Part shown: piece after piece, positions 54,583 through 64,000 of the stretch
Layout of the letters: every line of letters begins with the position of its first letter
Position numbering within the stretch: position 1 is the stretch's first letter
NCBI GenBank assembly: GCA_029194665.1
Contig: JARFXO010000001.1
Coordinates: forward strand, 248,001 to 312,000
Origin: Nitrospira sp.
GTDB taxonomy: Bacteria; Nitrospirota; Nitrospiria; Nitrospirales; Nitrospiraceae
Reading direction: 5' to 3'
DNA length: 64,000 nucleotides
Program-made: the position numbers and the translations under genes
The notes under the pieces: generated by a model
What the model was told of the DNA's origin: nothing
What the model saw: only the letters and a program-made list of their open reading frames with translations
The model's database searches: none

Positions 54583-55197
54583 ATGCCCATCATTCTGTCG
54601 GTCAATGGAATCGTGGAGACGTATCCGATCAAGCCGGTTGGCCCACGGAACGGCCGTGCCGAATCCCCTGGAGAGCGAGGGCACCATGGGCAACATTCCT
54701 CTTCATTGGATCGCTCAGCCTTGGCAGCACAAACGGCTTATCAGCAGCAGAGTATCGAACGGACCCACCTGAAACCTGCAATCCTGGCGCGAGACTTGAT
54801 GAGCACTCCGGTTCTCTCCCTTCCATCCGACAGCACCTTGCTGGACGCCTGGACGAGCATGTCACACAAAGGATTCCACCATATCCCCGTCACATCGATG
54901 CACGACACCCTCGTCGGAATGGTGTCCTATCAGGACCTACTCCACCATGTTCCAGAACTTATCACCGCCGCCAATCAGCGACAGCCTTCCGGGCGGCGAT
55001 TGGCCGAAATCATGACCTCCCGCGTTATCTCGGCCACGCCTGTGACAGAGATCCGTGACATTGCTCGCGTCATGCTCGACGAACAGATTCATGCTGTTCC
55101 AATCTTGGATCACAATCGCCGCGTCGTAGGCATCCTTGCCATCCGAGACCTGCTGCAGGGTATCGCGAACCACGGCCCCCTCGAACTCTGGACCTGA
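54583..55197 (+). CDS. CBS-pair protein
   Basis: I take ATG 54583 (MPIILSVNGIVETYPIKPVG) after GAGGAACTAC; the frame upstream is not needed. The first 75 residues are of low complexity (GERGHHGQHSSSLDRSALAA). Two CBS motifs follow: LARDLMSTPVLSLPSDSTLL...HIPV and LAEIMTSRVISATPVTEIRD...AVPIL. CBS pairs bind adenosine nucleotides and regulate other proteins. No enzymatic domain is attached. Its target is unknown. Confidence 0.85.
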   Translation: MPIILSVNGIVETYPIKPVGPRNGRAESPGERGHHGQHSSSLDRSALAAQTAYQQQSIERTHLKPAILARDLMSTPVLSLPSDSTLLDAWTSMSHKGFHHIPVTSMHDTLVGMVSYQDLLHHVPELITAANQRQPSGRRLAEIMTSRVISATPVTEIRDIARVMLDEQIHAVPILDHNRRVVGILAIRDLLQGIANHGPLELWT

Positions 55198-55232
55198 CTG
55201 CCCACAATTTTTGCGAAACTATCCTCCTCTTT

Positions 55233-55712
55233 TCATCTAGGTATCTGCATGTTCGACCATCGTGAGAATGTCGCTGCTTGTCCGAGAGGTGCCCCAGCCG
55301 AATCGAGAACATTCCAAATCAGTGCCTGCTCGACAAGGAAGCGTTGCCCCGTCGAAGAAATTCTGATTCCTCGATATCCATCGAAGTAACCGTAGAGCTT
55401 GGCTCGTTCTAACATCTTGGCCCGCTCGGTACGGTCATCCGGCTCGGCCGTGAGTCGCGACGGTGTTTTGACGAAGTGCGCCCAGGACATCTCCCAGAGA
55501 CCCAACGCCGCTTGATTGCCATAATTCAAGATCGGGTCCGGTTCGACACCATGCGACACCACGACAAAGGAGGCTTCGAACAATGTTCGGGCTTGCTGGT
55601 TCATATCGCCCGCCCGCTCGATCAGCTCCTTTCCAATCCAATGACGATAGCTGTCCAACAACAGCTGACTCCACTCTACAATACATGGCTCGTTCCACTG
55701 CGCAGTCTTCAC
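55233..55712 (-). CDS. MEKHLA-domain protein
   Basis: The 159-residue protein has the MEKHLA/PAS-like pattern: LFEASFVVVSHGVEPDPILN, YGNQAALGLWEMSWAHFVKT, PSRLTAEPDDRTERAKMLER and GYRGIRISSTGQRFLVEQAL. These are small-ligand PAS-like domains, known as independent short proteins in bacteria and as C-terminal domains in plant HD-ZIP III factors. The ligand is unknown. It is divergent from leuC. Confidence 0.88.
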   Translation of the reverse strand: MKTAQWNEPCIVEWSQLLLDSYRHWIGKELIERAGDMNQQARTLFEASFVVVSHGVEPDPILNYGNQAALGLWEMSWAHFVKTPSRLTAEPDDRTERAKMLERAKLYGYFDGYRGIRISSTGQRFLVEQALIWNVLDSAGAPLGQAATFSRWSNMQIPR

Positions 55713-55948
55713 AGACGTGAGTGGTACCAGGTCTCGCGAGAAGGAGCAAGTTGCACCCGCCTATGCCAGAAGCCAAGTGGTGAAGCCATGGATGAATGAG
55801 TGTGCATTCTTCAAACCTTGGCGAAGACGGACGCGCTTCGGCGAGGTGTCGCCGGAGAACTAACAGAGGGCGCACAGGCACCTTGTCAAAGCTATGGGAC
55901 TTCTCTGTATAATGGCGTAGTTGGCGCTTGGATGACTGAGGAGTTGGG

Positions 55949-57352
55949 ATGGCAGGCAAGACCTTATTCGACAAGATTTGGGATTCGCATGTCGTCCGGT
56001 CAGAACCGGACGGAACGACGCTGCTGTACATCGATCGACAATTGGTTCATGAAGTGACATCCCCTCAAGCCTTCGAAGGGTTAAGGCTTACAGGACGCCG
56101 TCCACGACGACCTGCCGCAACACTCGCCGTGCCGGATCATAATGTTCCCACTACGGACCGGCGGCTTGGGATCGCCGATCAAGTGAGCGCCCTTCAGATC
56201 CAAACGCTCGATGACAACTGCAAGGATTTCGGCATCACCCTTTTCAACATGAGCGACATACGCCAGGGTATCGTTCATGTCATCGGCCCGGAACAGGGCT
56301 TCACCCTTCCTGGTACAACGATCGTCTGTGGCGACTCCCACACCTCCACCCATGGGGCATTTGGCGCCCTGGCCTTCGGCATTGGAACTAGCGAGGTGGA
56401 GCACGTATTGGCCACTCAATGTTTGTTGCAGAAGCGTCCCAGGACGATGGAAATGCGCGTTGATGGAAGGCTGTCCGACCGTTGCTCGGCCAAGGATATT
56501 ATCCTTGCGATTATTGGGAAGATCGGGACAGCCGGGGGGACCGGCTATGTGATTGAATATACCGGCCCCGCTATTCGTTCCCTCAGCATGGAGGGTCGTA
56601 TGACCCTCTGTAATATGTCGATCGAGGGTGGCGCTCGTGCCGGCATGGTCGCCCCTGACGACAAGACAATTGCCTACATCAAGGGCCGGCCGTTAGCGCC
56701 AAAGGGAGAACTATTCGCGCAGGCGACTCAGGCATGGCGGCAGCTCAAGACTGATGCTGACGCCAAGTATGATGCAACCGTAACATTGCAGGCAGAACAG
56801 ATTGCGCCGCAGGTCAGCTGGGGCACCAACCCCGGTATGGTACTTGGTGTGGATCAGAATGTCCCGGATCCTCGAACGATGCCGGACGAGAAAACGAGGA
56901 ATGCTGCCGAACGGGCATTAGCCTACATGGGGCTTTCACCCAATATGCCGATTACTGATATCACAATCGACAAGGTTTTCATCGGCTCCTGTACGAACTC
57001 CCGGATCGAAGATCTTCGGCTCGCCGCCGGCTTCGCGAAGGGCAAGAAGGTCGCAAAAACCGTCCATGCGATGGTGGTTCCTGGATCGGGGCTCATCAAG
57101 CAACAGGCGGAGACTGAAGGACTGGACCGGGTGTTCCTCGATGCAGGGTTTGAGTGGCGCGAGGCTGGGTGCAGCATGTGTCTTGCGATGAATGCCGATG
57201 TGCTGAAGCCGGGTGAGCGCTGTGCCTCTACGAGCAATCGGAATTTCGAGGGCCGCCAGGGAGCCGGAGGTCGCACCCACCTGGTGTCGCCTGCCATGGC
57301 AGTTGCCGCGGCCATTGAAGGCCACTTTGTTGATATCCGACATTGGAGCTGA
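55949..57352 (+). CDS. leuC: 3-isopropylmalate dehydratase large subunit
   Basis: With LeuD it isomerises isopropylmalate in leucine synthesis. The 467-residue protein has [20 protein letters not shown] and the three [4Fe-4S] cysteines in [13 protein letters not shown] and [11 protein letters not shown]. The start [20 protein letters not shown] is the family N-terminus. leuD begins 8 bases after the stop. Confidence 0.96.
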   Translation: MAGKTLFDKIWDSHVVRSEPDGTTLLYIDRQLVHEVTSPQAFEGLRLTGRRPRRPAATLAVPDHNVPTTDRRLGIADQVSALQIQTLDDNCKDFGITLFNMSDIRQGIVHVIGPEQGFTLPGTTIVCGDSHTSTHGAFGALAFGIGTSEVEHVLATQCLLQKRPRTMEMRVDGRLSDRCSAKDIILAIIGKIGTAGGTGYVIEYTGPAIRSLSMEGRMTLCNMSIEGGARAGMVAPDDKTIAYIKGRPLAPKGELFAQATQAWRQLKTDADAKYDATVTLQAEQIAPQVSWGTNPGMVLGVDQNVPDPRTMPDEKTRNAAERALAYMGLSPNMPITDITIDKVFIGSCTNSRIEDLRLAAGFAKGKKVAKTVHAMVVPGSGLIKQQAETEGLDRVFLDAGFEWREAGCSMCLAMNADVLKPGERCASTSNRNFEGRQGAGGRTHLVSPAMAVAAAIEGHFVDIRHWS

Positions 57353-57359
57353 ATCCGCA

Positions 57360-57983
57360 ATGGAACCTTTCACGACACTAACCGGTCTCGTCGCTCCCCT
57401 GGATCGCGTGAACGTCGATACTGATCAGGTGATTCCGAAGCAATTTCTAAAGACCATCAAGCGCACCGGGCTGCGCGAAGGTCTGTTCTTTGATTGGCGA
57501 AAACGAAAAGACGGCTCGCCTGATCCATCGTTCTTTTTGAACCAGTCACGGTATCAGGGCGCAACGATCCTCTTAACCAGAGACAATTTCGGCTGTGGCT
57601 CCTCGCGTGAGCATGCGCCTTGGGCTCTCCTGGATCAAGGGTTCCGGTGCCTCATTGCTCCCGGCTTTGCTGACATTTTCTACAACAATTGTTTTCAGAA
57701 CGGCATCCTCCCTGTGGTGTTGAGAGCTGAAGAGGTGCAGCAGCTCATGAAGGACGTGATCGACACCGACGGTTACCGTCTCACGGTAGACCTGTACCAG
57801 CAAACAATGACCACTCCGAAGGGAACCACCTATCGCTTCGAGATCGACCCCTTCCGCAAAGACTGTCTCTATCGAGGGCTTGATGCGATCGGTCTCACCC
57901 TCCAACATGAAGGCGCAATCAAAACCTATGAAATTCGACGAAAGGCTGAAGCGCCGTGGCTGTTCAGTGACGTTCATTCGTAA
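57360..57983 (+). CDS. leuD: 3-isopropylmalate dehydratase small subunit
   Basis: The 207-residue protein has [20 protein letters not shown], then [20 protein letters not shown] and the swivel-domain C-terminus. ATG 57360 is right after leuC; the frame upstream overlaps leuC and is discarded. It closes the leuCD pair and is followed by a small membrane-anchored protein. Confidence 0.96.
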   Translation: MEPFTTLTGLVAPLDRVNVDTDQVIPKQFLKTIKRTGLREGLFFDWRKRKDGSPDPSFFLNQSRYQGATILLTRDNFGCGSSREHAPWALLDQGFRCLIAPGFADIFYNNCFQNGILPVVLRAEEVQQLMKDVIDTDGYRLTVDLYQQTMTTPKGTTYRFEIDPFRKDCLYRGLDAIGLTLQHEGAIKTYEIRRKAEAPWLFSDVHS

Positions 57984-57994
57984 ATGAGGAGATC

Positions 57995-58342
57995 TTGGTG
58001 AAGGTGGTTTTGGTGCTCCTTTTCTTTGTAGGCGCTGCCTACTTGATCGTCGTGTTCAACTGGACCTATTCGGATGGAGACCGGGCTGGGTACATCCAAC
58101 AATTTTCTACGAGAGGCTGGTTGTGTAAGACACATGAAGGGGAGTTGGCAATGACGACCGTGCCGGGAACGGCGCCCGTTCTCTGGCAATTTACGATCTG
58201 GAACGATAACGTCGCTGTGGAATTATCGGAAGTGATGGGGAAACGGGTGATCTTGCATTACAAAGAGTATCGCCATATTCCAACCAACTGCTTCGGTGAG
58301 ACCGCCTATTTCGTGGATAAGGTGGAAGTTCAGGAAGAGTAG
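57995..58342 (+). CDS. Conserved small membrane-anchored protein, unknown function
   Basis: The start is TTG 57995 or GTG 57998 after GAGGAGATC. The 115-residue product has a membrane segment at residues 2-22 (VLVLLFFVGAAYLIVVFN), then WTYSDGDRAGYIQQFSTRGW and LCKTHEGELAMTT. The pattern is widespread and sometimes mislabelled as 6-phosphogluconate dehydrogenase; it has no such domain. The function is unknown. It is encoded 11 bases after leuD. Confidence 0.75.
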   Translation: MVKVVLVLLFFVGAAYLIVVFNWTYSDGDRAGYIQQFSTRGWLCKTHEGELAMTTVPGTAPVLWQFTIWNDNVAVELSEVMGKRVILHYKEYRHIPTNCFGETAYFVDKVEVQEE

Positions 58343-58355
58343 CCTGCCTCGCCAT

Positions 58356-59411
58356 CTACAACCATTTCTTTCGACGGAACCCGATCAGCATAGCGGTTGC
58401 CACAATTCCCATTAAGCCCAACGCCATCGCGTAACCCCAGGGCCATTTCAACTCCGGCATATGCTCAAAATTCATGCCGTAGATGCCCGCAATAAAGGTG
58501 AGTGGCATGAAAATCGTCGTGATCACCGTCAGGACACGCATGACGGCGTTCAGCCGATAGCTGACACTTGATAGGTAAATATCGAGACTCGCGGAGACCA
58601 TTTCTCGCAACGTCTCGATGGTGTCGACGATCTGCACCACATGGTCGTAGACGTCTCGAAAAAATACCTTGGTGGGTTCATGCAAAAATGGACAGTCCGA
58701 TCGAGACAGGTTGTTGATCGCTTCCCGCAGGGGCCAAACGGCGCGCCGCACGAACAGGAGCTGCTGTTTGAGCGCATGAATGTCTTTGAGTGTATCCGGC
58801 TTCGGATCGGCTATCACGCGCTCTTGCAGCAACTCAATCCGCTCCCCGAGCATTTCGAGAACAGCGAAATATCGGTCGACCACGGCATCAACGAGTGCAT
58901 GGAGCAGATAGTCCGATCCACTTTGACGAAGCCGCCCCTTACCACTTCGGAGGCGATCCCTCACCGGTTGAAAAACATCGGTTCCATTCTCTTGGAACGA
59001 GAGGACGTAGTTTCGCCCAAGGACGAAACTGACTTGTTCGACCAGTATGTCTCCGCGGTCGGAGGTCGTGAGCATCTTCATGACAAGAAAGAAATATGCC
59101 TCATAGTCATCGAGCTTGGGGCGCTGATCGGTATTCGCGATGTCTTCCAGCAGAAGCGGGTGGAGATTGAACTGTTTCCCGAAGGCTTCCAGGATGTCGA
59201 TCTTGTGCACGCCGCCGACATCGACCCAGGTGACCGTTTCGTCGGCAGGCAGTCGAAGCTCCTTCGCGTCTTTGACGACCTGTTCTTCGCATCGGGTACC
59301 GGCATAATTGAACAGGGTCATCGTCACGGCCTCGGTTCGCGTCTCGCCGATGTGGACGAGCGTTCCGGGCGACAGTCCCGACTTCCTTGACCGTTTCTGG
59401 ATCAATTTCAT
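58356..59411 (-). CDS. corA: CorA-family Mg2+/Co2+ channel
   Basis: The 351-residue protein has a cytoplasmic funnel domain (WVDVGGVHKIDILEAFGKQF, HPLLLEDIANTDQRPKLDDY), then two C-terminal membrane helices with the signature YGMNFEHMPELKWPWGY loop, YGMN being the selectivity filter. Homopentamers import Mg2+ or Co2+. Normal length. Convergent with the small protein upstream. Confidence 0.95.
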   Translation of the reverse strand: MKLIQKRSRKSGLSPGTLVHIGETRTEAVTMTLFNYAGTRCEEQVVKDAKELRLPADETVTWVDVGGVHKIDILEAFGKQFNLHPLLLEDIANTDQRPKLDDYEAYFFLVMKMLTTSDRGDILVEQVSFVLGRNYVLSFQENGTDVFQPVRDRLRSGKGRLRQSGSDYLLHALVDAVVDRYFAVLEMLGERIELLQERVIADPKPDTLKDIHALKQQLLFVRRAVWPLREAINNLSRSDCPFLHEPTKVFFRDVYDHVVQIVDTIETLREMVSASLDIYLSSVSYRLNAVMRVLTVITTIFMPLTFIAGIYGMNFEHMPELKWPWGYAMALGLMGIVATAMLIGFRRKKWL

Positions 59412-59503
59412 GATATCGTGCTTGTACGATGATTCTATGACCAGGTCAAGCCGGCACAGGGTCGTTGCTTTTCATCTGGCACCGAGGCTGCTACTCTTCC
59501 GTC

Positions 59504-60319
59504 ATGGCATGGGACTACGAACGTGACGTTCTCATCGATGTGATCCGGAAGGCTGGAGAGGAAGCCTTGCGGTTGATGGTCGAGGGATTTGAGACGATTC
59601 AGAAGCCTGACCACTCGCCGGTGACCTCGGCGGACCTGGCCGTGAATCGGATTCTCCTATCTCGCCTACAGTCGGCCTTTCCTCTGGATGGTTGGCTGTC
59701 GGAGGAATCGCCGGATGATCTGGAAAGGCTCCGTAAAACCAGGGTCTGGGTCGTCGATCCGATAGATGGGACGAAGGCCTTCATCAGTGGGGAACCGGAG
59801 TTCTGCATCTCCGTCGCCCTCGTTGAACGGGGCCAACCTGTCGTGGCAGCCATCTTCAACCCCTCGACTGACGAGTTATTCACGGCCACACGAGGTGGAG
59901 GTCTTCATCTCAATGACAAGCAGGTTACCTCACCAGGACTGTGGGAAGACCAGCTCCCGATCGTGGCACTCAGCCCATGGGAGCTCCAAATCGGTCGCTT
60001 CGCATCACTTGAGCCGTATGCCAACAGCCGTACCATACGTTCAATCGCCTGGGCCATCGCCCTCACTGCGAGCGGGCGCATTCATGCCGCCGCGACGCTC
60101 GAACCGGAAAATGAATGGGATGTTGCGGCGGGAACTCTTCTCATCGCCGAAGCGGATGGAACCATCTCCGATGGCCGCGGGCATAACCTGACCTTTAACC
60201 GGCCCGAGCCTCGGTATCGCGGAATCATCGCGACCAGCCCGCACTGTCCTGATGCCCTCGCACAACAACTCAAGCTCCTCGCTCGGCCGGTCTCTGCAGA
60301 GAACGAGCAGCCTTTTTAG
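59504..60319 (+). CDS. CysQ/inositol-monophosphatase-type phosphatase
   Basis: I take ATG 59504 (MAWDYERDVLIDVIRKAGEE), the standard family start; the frame from 59465 adds an odd segment. The 271-residue protein has metal-binding GWLSEESPDD, the signature WVVDPIDGTKAFISG and NEWDVAAGTLLIAEA. It would remove phosphate from 3'-phosphoadenosine 5'-phosphate (CysQ) or from inositol phosphate. The stop overlaps the convergent aminotransferase stop by 4 bases. Confidence 0.9.
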   Translation: MAWDYERDVLIDVIRKAGEEALRLMVEGFETIQKPDHSPVTSADLAVNRILLSRLQSAFPLDGWLSEESPDDLERLRKTRVWVVDPIDGTKAFISGEPEFCISVALVERGQPVVAAIFNPSTDELFTATRGGGLHLNDKQVTSPGLWEDQLPIVALSPWELQIGRFASLEPYANSRTIRSIAWAIALTASGRIHAAATLEPENEWDVAAGTLLIAEADGTISDGRGHNLTFNRPEPRYRGIIATSPHCPDALAQQLKLLARPVSAENEQPF

Positions 60320-61479
60320 AAATCGGCTTGAGTCAGCCGCCGACAGGCTTCATCGAGATCCGACTCAGTCTTCGCATAACTGAAACGGATGAAGTCGGCG
60401 CCTTTCCGTCCGGCAAAAAATGCCTCTCCTGGCACACCGGCCACACCGGTCTGCTCCAACAGATGCAGAGCACGAGCTTTCCCTGTGTCGCCTGGAAGTC
60501 GAGACACATCCGCCAACACGTAATAGGCGCCTTCTGGGATTGATGGCGTGAGGCCCGCCTTGGTCAGTGCGCCGCAAAATTTGTCGCGCTTATGCTGATA
60601 TTCTCGAGCCAGGGTTCCATAGAAATCGTCGGGCAATTCTCTGATACCGCGAGCCACGCCCATTTGGAGCGGCGCCGGAGCACAGACGTAGAGGAGATCA
60701 TTCATCGCGCCGATCGCTTTTGTCCATCGCTGCGCAGCCACACTGTACCCGATGCGCCACCCTGTGACGCTGAACGTCTTGGAGTACCCTCCGACGGTCA
60801 CAGTCCGTTCGGCCATATCAGGCAAGGAGGCCAGGCTCACATGACGCCGCCCGTCATAGAGAAAGTATTCGTAGATTTCATCCGTCATGACGAATAGATC
60901 GTGCCGGCAGGCATAATCAGCCAGCGCCTCAAGTTCCGTTCTGCTGAATATCTTGCCTGATGGGTTGCCGGGCGAATTGACGATAATGGCCTTCGTATTC
61001 GACGTCAGGACCTGCTCGAGCTCGGTCAGGGAATACGTCCATGCCGGCGGCTGCATTTTGACGACTACAGGAACGGCTTCGACGGCCACGAGTGCGCTGA
61101 CATGGTATTGATAGTACGGCTCAAACAGGATGACTTCGTCTCCGGGGTTGAGGAGTGCCGCGCAGGCACAGTGAAAGGCGCCGGTGGCCCCGGCGCTGAC
61201 GGTGATCTGTGTTTCTGGATCGGCTCTAATATCGTTATAGTGCACCAGCTTGTCGGCTATTGCTTCGCGTAACTCCCCTAACCCATCGAAGCGGGTGTAG
61301 ACATTGTGACCATCCCTGATGCCTTTCTCTGCCCCTTCGAGAACGATCGAAGGGACCGGTGTGTCACAGACTCCTTGTGCCATATTGAGGCCCTTCACGC
61401 TCGCACAAGCCTGTGTCATCGCTCGAATCTCGGATTGGGCGAGGTCCACCATCCGCCGACTGACCGTTCGCATCACCAA
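60316..61479 (-). CDS. Class I/II PLP aminotransferase
   Basis: The 387-residue protein has LNMAQGVCDTPVPSIVLEGA, VSAGATGAFHCACAALLNPG, NSPGNPSGKIFSRTELEALA and the PLP lysine in TVGGYSKTFSVTGWRIGYSV. It resembles the aspartate/aromatic/kynurenine aminotransferase group. Substrate cannot be told. Its start is about 60 bases from the IS4-type relic, which may have cut away its original upstream region. Confidence 0.9.
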   Translation of the reverse strand: MVMRTVSRRMVDLAQSEIRAMTQACASVKGLNMAQGVCDTPVPSIVLEGAEKGIRDGHNVYTRFDGLGELREAIADKLVHYNDIRADPETQITVSAGATGAFHCACAALLNPGDEVILFEPYYQYHVSALVAVEAVPVVVKMQPPAWTYSLTELEQVLTSNTKAIIVNSPGNPSGKIFSRTELEALADYACRHDLFVMTDEIYEYFLYDGRRHVSLASLPDMAERTVTVGGYSKTFSVTGWRIGYSVAAQRWTKAIGAMNDLLYVCAPAPLQMGVARGIRELPDDFYGTLAREYQHKRDKFCGALTKAGLTPSIPEGAYYVLADVSRLPGDTGKARALHLLEQTGVAGVPGEAFFAGRKGADFIRFSYAKTESDLDEACRRLTQADF

Positions 61480-61539
61480 ACTCCTTCTTGAGCCTTCCTG
61501 GCTCGGTGTCCTTTGTGGCAGAGGATTATGACCACGTCA

Positions 61540-62386
61540 AGACGGGTCACGATTCTGAGCGCGATAGGAGGCGACGCAATGCAGCAACAGCGGCCGACTG
61601 GAGAGCGCCTCGAAGTGCTTGTGCGGCTGGGCGAGCCGCACGAACAGCGTCCATCAATTGTAGACCAGCGCCACCATCCGTGCCATGAGCCGGCAGCGCG
61701 CAAGATCCTGCGTCGTAAAGCCGCCCCAGCCCCATTGATGCTTCAGCTCGTCGAAGGTGCGTTCGGCATCGGCCCGATCGCGATAGAGCTGGGCGAGTGC
61801 GAGGATCTCGTATGGGGTCGAGGTGACCCGCACGTCGCTCTCAATGAAGGCGAGCAGCTCCTGATCGTCGTCCTTCCCGGTGAGCAGCATCTCGCCGGTG
61901 AGTGCTCGGCGCAGTACGATGACGCGCCGGGTCCGGCTCCAGCCTGACAGCAGCAGCGTATCTTCGACCCCTTCCCATCCTTGACCTGCCTCTTCCCACG
62001 CGGTGGAGCGGAACCACGTTTTGATGAGGGCCTTCACGTTCTTCGACGAGTCTCGACACGCCCAACAACTCGGGGTGAATCCCGTCATAGCGAATCGCCG
62101 TGATATGCGCATACCGATGGTGGCCGGCCAGGATCGACAGCAGCAAGGTCGCGAGCAGCGCGCGTTTATCCGACGCGTGGGTGCTCTGGTAGGCCAGCGG
62201 GCAATCGGCCACCCACGCCTCGAATACGCCGCTCACTTTGAGAAATTCGATGAAGAATGGCAACTGGCCGAGCGGCGTGACGGCTGCGGCCGGATCCCAC
62301 TCGACGTGGATTCGCCCCCCCCCGAACGTACCGAGTGCGATCGCCCCGTTCGGTCCTGCCAAGGCCTTGCGTGGTGCTTCACCCAT
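61540..62386 (-). mobile_element. IS4-superfamily transposase relic
   Basis: On the minus strand the N-terminus (MGEAPRKALAGPNGAIALGT, then LLATLLLSILAGHHRYAHIT) runs to GVSRLVEE at about 62040. There the frame changes and only the C-terminal half follows (KNVKALIKTWFRSTAWEEAG and YRDRADAERTFDELKHQWGW). The latter holds the exact Y-x2-R-x3-E-x6-K signature of IS4-type DDE transposases. A TGA interrupts VALVYN-stop-WTLFVRLAQ near 61656. The catalytic middle with the first Asp residues is deleted, so it cannot move itself. Confidence 0.8.
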
Positions 62387-62481
62387 TGGGTGACTCCCTT
62401 CGTACCAGGCAATGTGCTGCCTATCCGCTGCCAGCAAGGCTATCCCGGAGCAGGCCGATGCTTCAACTGCCGTTTATGGGT

Positions 62482-62531
62482 TCAAAGGCGGATGTAGAGG
62501 GGGTAAACGGATTTCATCGCGCTCAGGGCGT
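62482..62531 (-). pseudogene. Severed 3' end of the ATP-grasp gene
   Basis: Read on the minus strand, these bases continue KLY with NALSAMKSVYPLYIRL and a TGA stop. They are the original last codons of the ATP-grasp gene at 63406-64000, cut off by the IS630 insertion at the TA target. Confidence 0.7.
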
Positions 62532-63429
62532 TATAGCTAAGCCTACAGTTACTGATAGACACGGGGTGCACGTCTGGGCGATCCTGTGCGCATGAGATGC
62601 TCAGTAGATGTGCGCCAACGGGTGGTGGATTTTGTACGACGTGGTGGCAGCAAGGCGGAGGCGGCTCCAGGTGGGCGAGGCGAGCGTGTACCGGTGGCTC
62701 AAACCCGGTGGGCTGACACATAAGCGCCCTGGGCCCAAAACTGCTCACAAACTGGATTGGGAGGCCATGCGGCGTCATGTTACCACACATGAGGACCTGA
62801 CACAGGCGGAAGCGGCTCGGCATTTCGGGGTCTCGCGCCATTGCATCTGGCACGCGCTCCACAAGATGGGATGGACCCGGAAAAAAAACGACCGGCTACA
62901 AAGAACGTAGCCCGCTGCAACGAAGAAGGTTTCTGCGTCTTCGGGAGCGGTACATTCGTCGCGGCCTGCAGCTCGTGCCTGTCGATGAGTGCGGCTTCGC
63001 GCCTTCCGTGACTCGCCGCTATGGGTATGCACCCAGGGGACAGCGCGTGTACGGCCTGACGTCAGGGCATAGAAGACCTCGCACCTCGCAGATCGCCGCC
63101 CGCATCGGGCCAGATTTTGCAGAACCCTGCCTCTTCGAAGGCACGTGCGATGCCGCGGTGTTCAACGCCTGGCTCAAAACAAGGCTGTGCCCGCGGCTGA
63201 CCCGCGAGCACCTGATCATCATGGACAACGCGGCCTTTCACAAATCTTCGGAAACGGCGCAACTCATCGAGCATACCGGCGCCACGCTGCTGTTTTTGCC
63301 ACCCTATTCGCCCGACCTGAACCCCATCGAGCACGACTTCGCCGCGCTCAAGAAACACCGGGAATATCAGGAAACCGCTTCCATCGACCAGATTGTGAAG
63401 GCCTATCAATGATTATCGGCTTGGCCATA
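62532..63429 (+). mobile_element. IS630-family insertion sequence
   Basis: The element is flanked by TA dinucleotides (62532-62533 and 63428-63429), the IS630 target duplication. The terminal repeats are TATAGCTAAGCCTACAGTTA (left) and, inverted, TATGGCCAAGCCGATAATCA (right), about 20 of 28 bases matching. It spans about 894 bases between the TA pairs and carries one transposase gene in plus orientation. Confidence 0.75.
62592..63412 (+). pseudogene. IS630-family transposase split over three frames
   Basis: The product starts MRCSVDVRQRVVDFVRRGGS at 62592. It shifts frame near 62665 into LQVGEASVYRWLKPGGLTHK, and again at an A8 run (62881-62888) into TGYKERSPLQRRRFLRLRER. The catalytic DDE residues are in PVDECGFAP, MDNAAFHKS and YSPDLNPIEHDFAALKKH. 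IS630 elements can use programmed frameshifting at A-runs, but here a +1 shift is needed and an extra shift occurs upstream, so it is more likely broken. Confidence 0.8.
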
Positions 63430-64000
63430 GAGCTTCGGTAGAGGTGAGTCGGCATGATTGATTCGTATCCTCGCATCCACGATGCGGCAGCCTTGGCCCG
63501 GTGGAAGGGCGAAGATCGGATTCAAGTCGAGCCCGCTGATCTCCGGAATTTCTTCAACGAGACGAGATACCCGCAGCAACGTCTCTTCCAAGGCTTCAAG
63601 ATCGGCCGATGGATGTCCTCGATAGCCGGTAAGCAGCCGATAGCCTTTGATTCCACGGATCATCTCTACGGCGTCACGGTCGGTGAGCGGCGTGATGCGG
63701 AACTGGACATCGCCAAGAATCTCTACGTGGATCCCACCGAGACCGAACGCGATCAAGGGGCCGAATAGGGGATCGTCAGTGACTCCGATCATCACTTCCA
63801 CGCCACCGGTGACCATCGGCTGCACGAGTGCTCCTTCCATGGCATCGAGCCGGCCGGTCTCGGCGAGTCGCGTTTTCATCGAGTCAAACGCTCTGCGAAC
63901 CGCCTCTTCGTTCGTGAGATTCAACTGCACGCCGTCGATCTCAGTTTTGTGCACGATCTGATGTGAGGCTAGTTTGACGGCGACCGGATAGCCGGCCTGC
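63406..64000 (-). CDS. ATP-grasp acyl-CoA synthetase (ADP-forming type), C-terminal part, truncated by IS630
   Basis: The gene runs off the right edge. The visible 198 codons read AGYPVAVKLASHQIVHKTEI, then MVTGGVEVMIGVTDDPLFGP, LIAFGLGGIHVEILGDVQFR and EIPEISGLDLNPIFALPPGQ. This is the ATP-grasp beta part of ADP-forming acetyl-CoA synthetases and of Pat-type acetyltransferases, where it binds ATP and carries out phosphoryl transfer. The last codons (QADNH) and stop come from the IS630 end; the original 16-codon tail lies at 62482-62531. Confidence 0.85.
   Translation of the reverse strand, partial: QAGYPVAVKLASHQIVHKTEIDGVQLNLTNEEAVRRAFDSMKTRLAETGRLDAMEGALVQPMVTGGVEVMIGVTDDPLFGPLIAFGLGGIHVEILGDVQFRITPLTDRDAVEMIRGIKGYRLLTGYRGHPSADLEALEETLLRVSRLVEEIPEISGLDLNPIFALPPGQGCRIVDARIRINHADSPLPKLYGQADNH

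Noticed and set aside
58641-59390. 249-codon open frame on the plus strand
   Set aside because: Shadow of corA; no start site or motif.

Overview
The window looks like a piece of a Nitrospira-type chromosome (phylum Nitrospirota). This rests on the GC-rich sequence, the single-chain pyruvate dehydrogenase E1, the many c-type cytochrome, cupredoxin and lipoprotein genes, and palindromic intergenic repeats of a kind I associate with that genus. I ran no search, so the taxon is an inference. There are no rRNA, tRNA or CRISPR features that I can see.

Layout. 1-5.6 kb (minus strand): a Pro-rich exported protein cut by the window edge, an MFS exporter overlapping a GT4 glycosyltransferase, and a pair of unknown proteins (a membrane coiled-coil protein and a possible sigma-like protein). 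6.3-11.9 kb (plus): the pyruvate dehydrogenase complex aceE-aceF-lpdA, meeting head-on a P2-type cation ATPase (minus) that carries an in-frame palindromic repeat. 14.7-21.0 kb: a decayed accessory stretch with two paralogous lipoproteins, an IS481-type fragment, the wreck of a CusCBA-type metal-efflux operon, an IS256-type relic and a HigA stub, mixed with small intact genes. 21.0-28.3 kb (minus): cytochrome c, a hemerythrin-like protein, and the aspartate/threonine cluster hom-thrC-apgM-like-lysC with alaC upstream of it. 28.6-34.5 kb (plus): pdxJ, nnrD/E, tsaE, lapA-like, mutS.

34.5-39.1 kb is the most interesting accessory island. It holds a 194-bp palindrome, a MazEF module with an operator over its -10 box, a BrnT fragment with an intact BrnA, and, on the minus strand, an operon of a DUF4062 stub, a TIR-domain protein and a KGG-type ATPase. 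The ATPase is fused through a membrane segment to an FGE/C-type-lectin domain whose C-terminus looks like the variable region of a diversity-generating retroelement (DGR). Two 5' fragments of avd-like genes lie beside it. No reverse transcriptase is present, so this is either a DGR target served in trans or a dead DGR locus.

39.2-50.9 kb (minus): two exported unknowns, then the classical rimP-nusA-infB-ylxP-rbfA-truB-rpsO-pnp-M16 peptidase cluster, with a terminator-like hairpin in the rimP leader. 50.9-60.3 kb: a dat / chagasin-like / Rieske / DUF192 operon, ferredoxin, cupredoxin, CBS and MEKHLA proteins, leuC-leuD, CorA and a CysQ-like phosphatase. 60.3-64 kb: a class I/II aminotransferase, a broken IS4-type transposase, and an IS630 element that has cut the last codons off an ATP-grasp acyl-CoA ligase gene running off the window.
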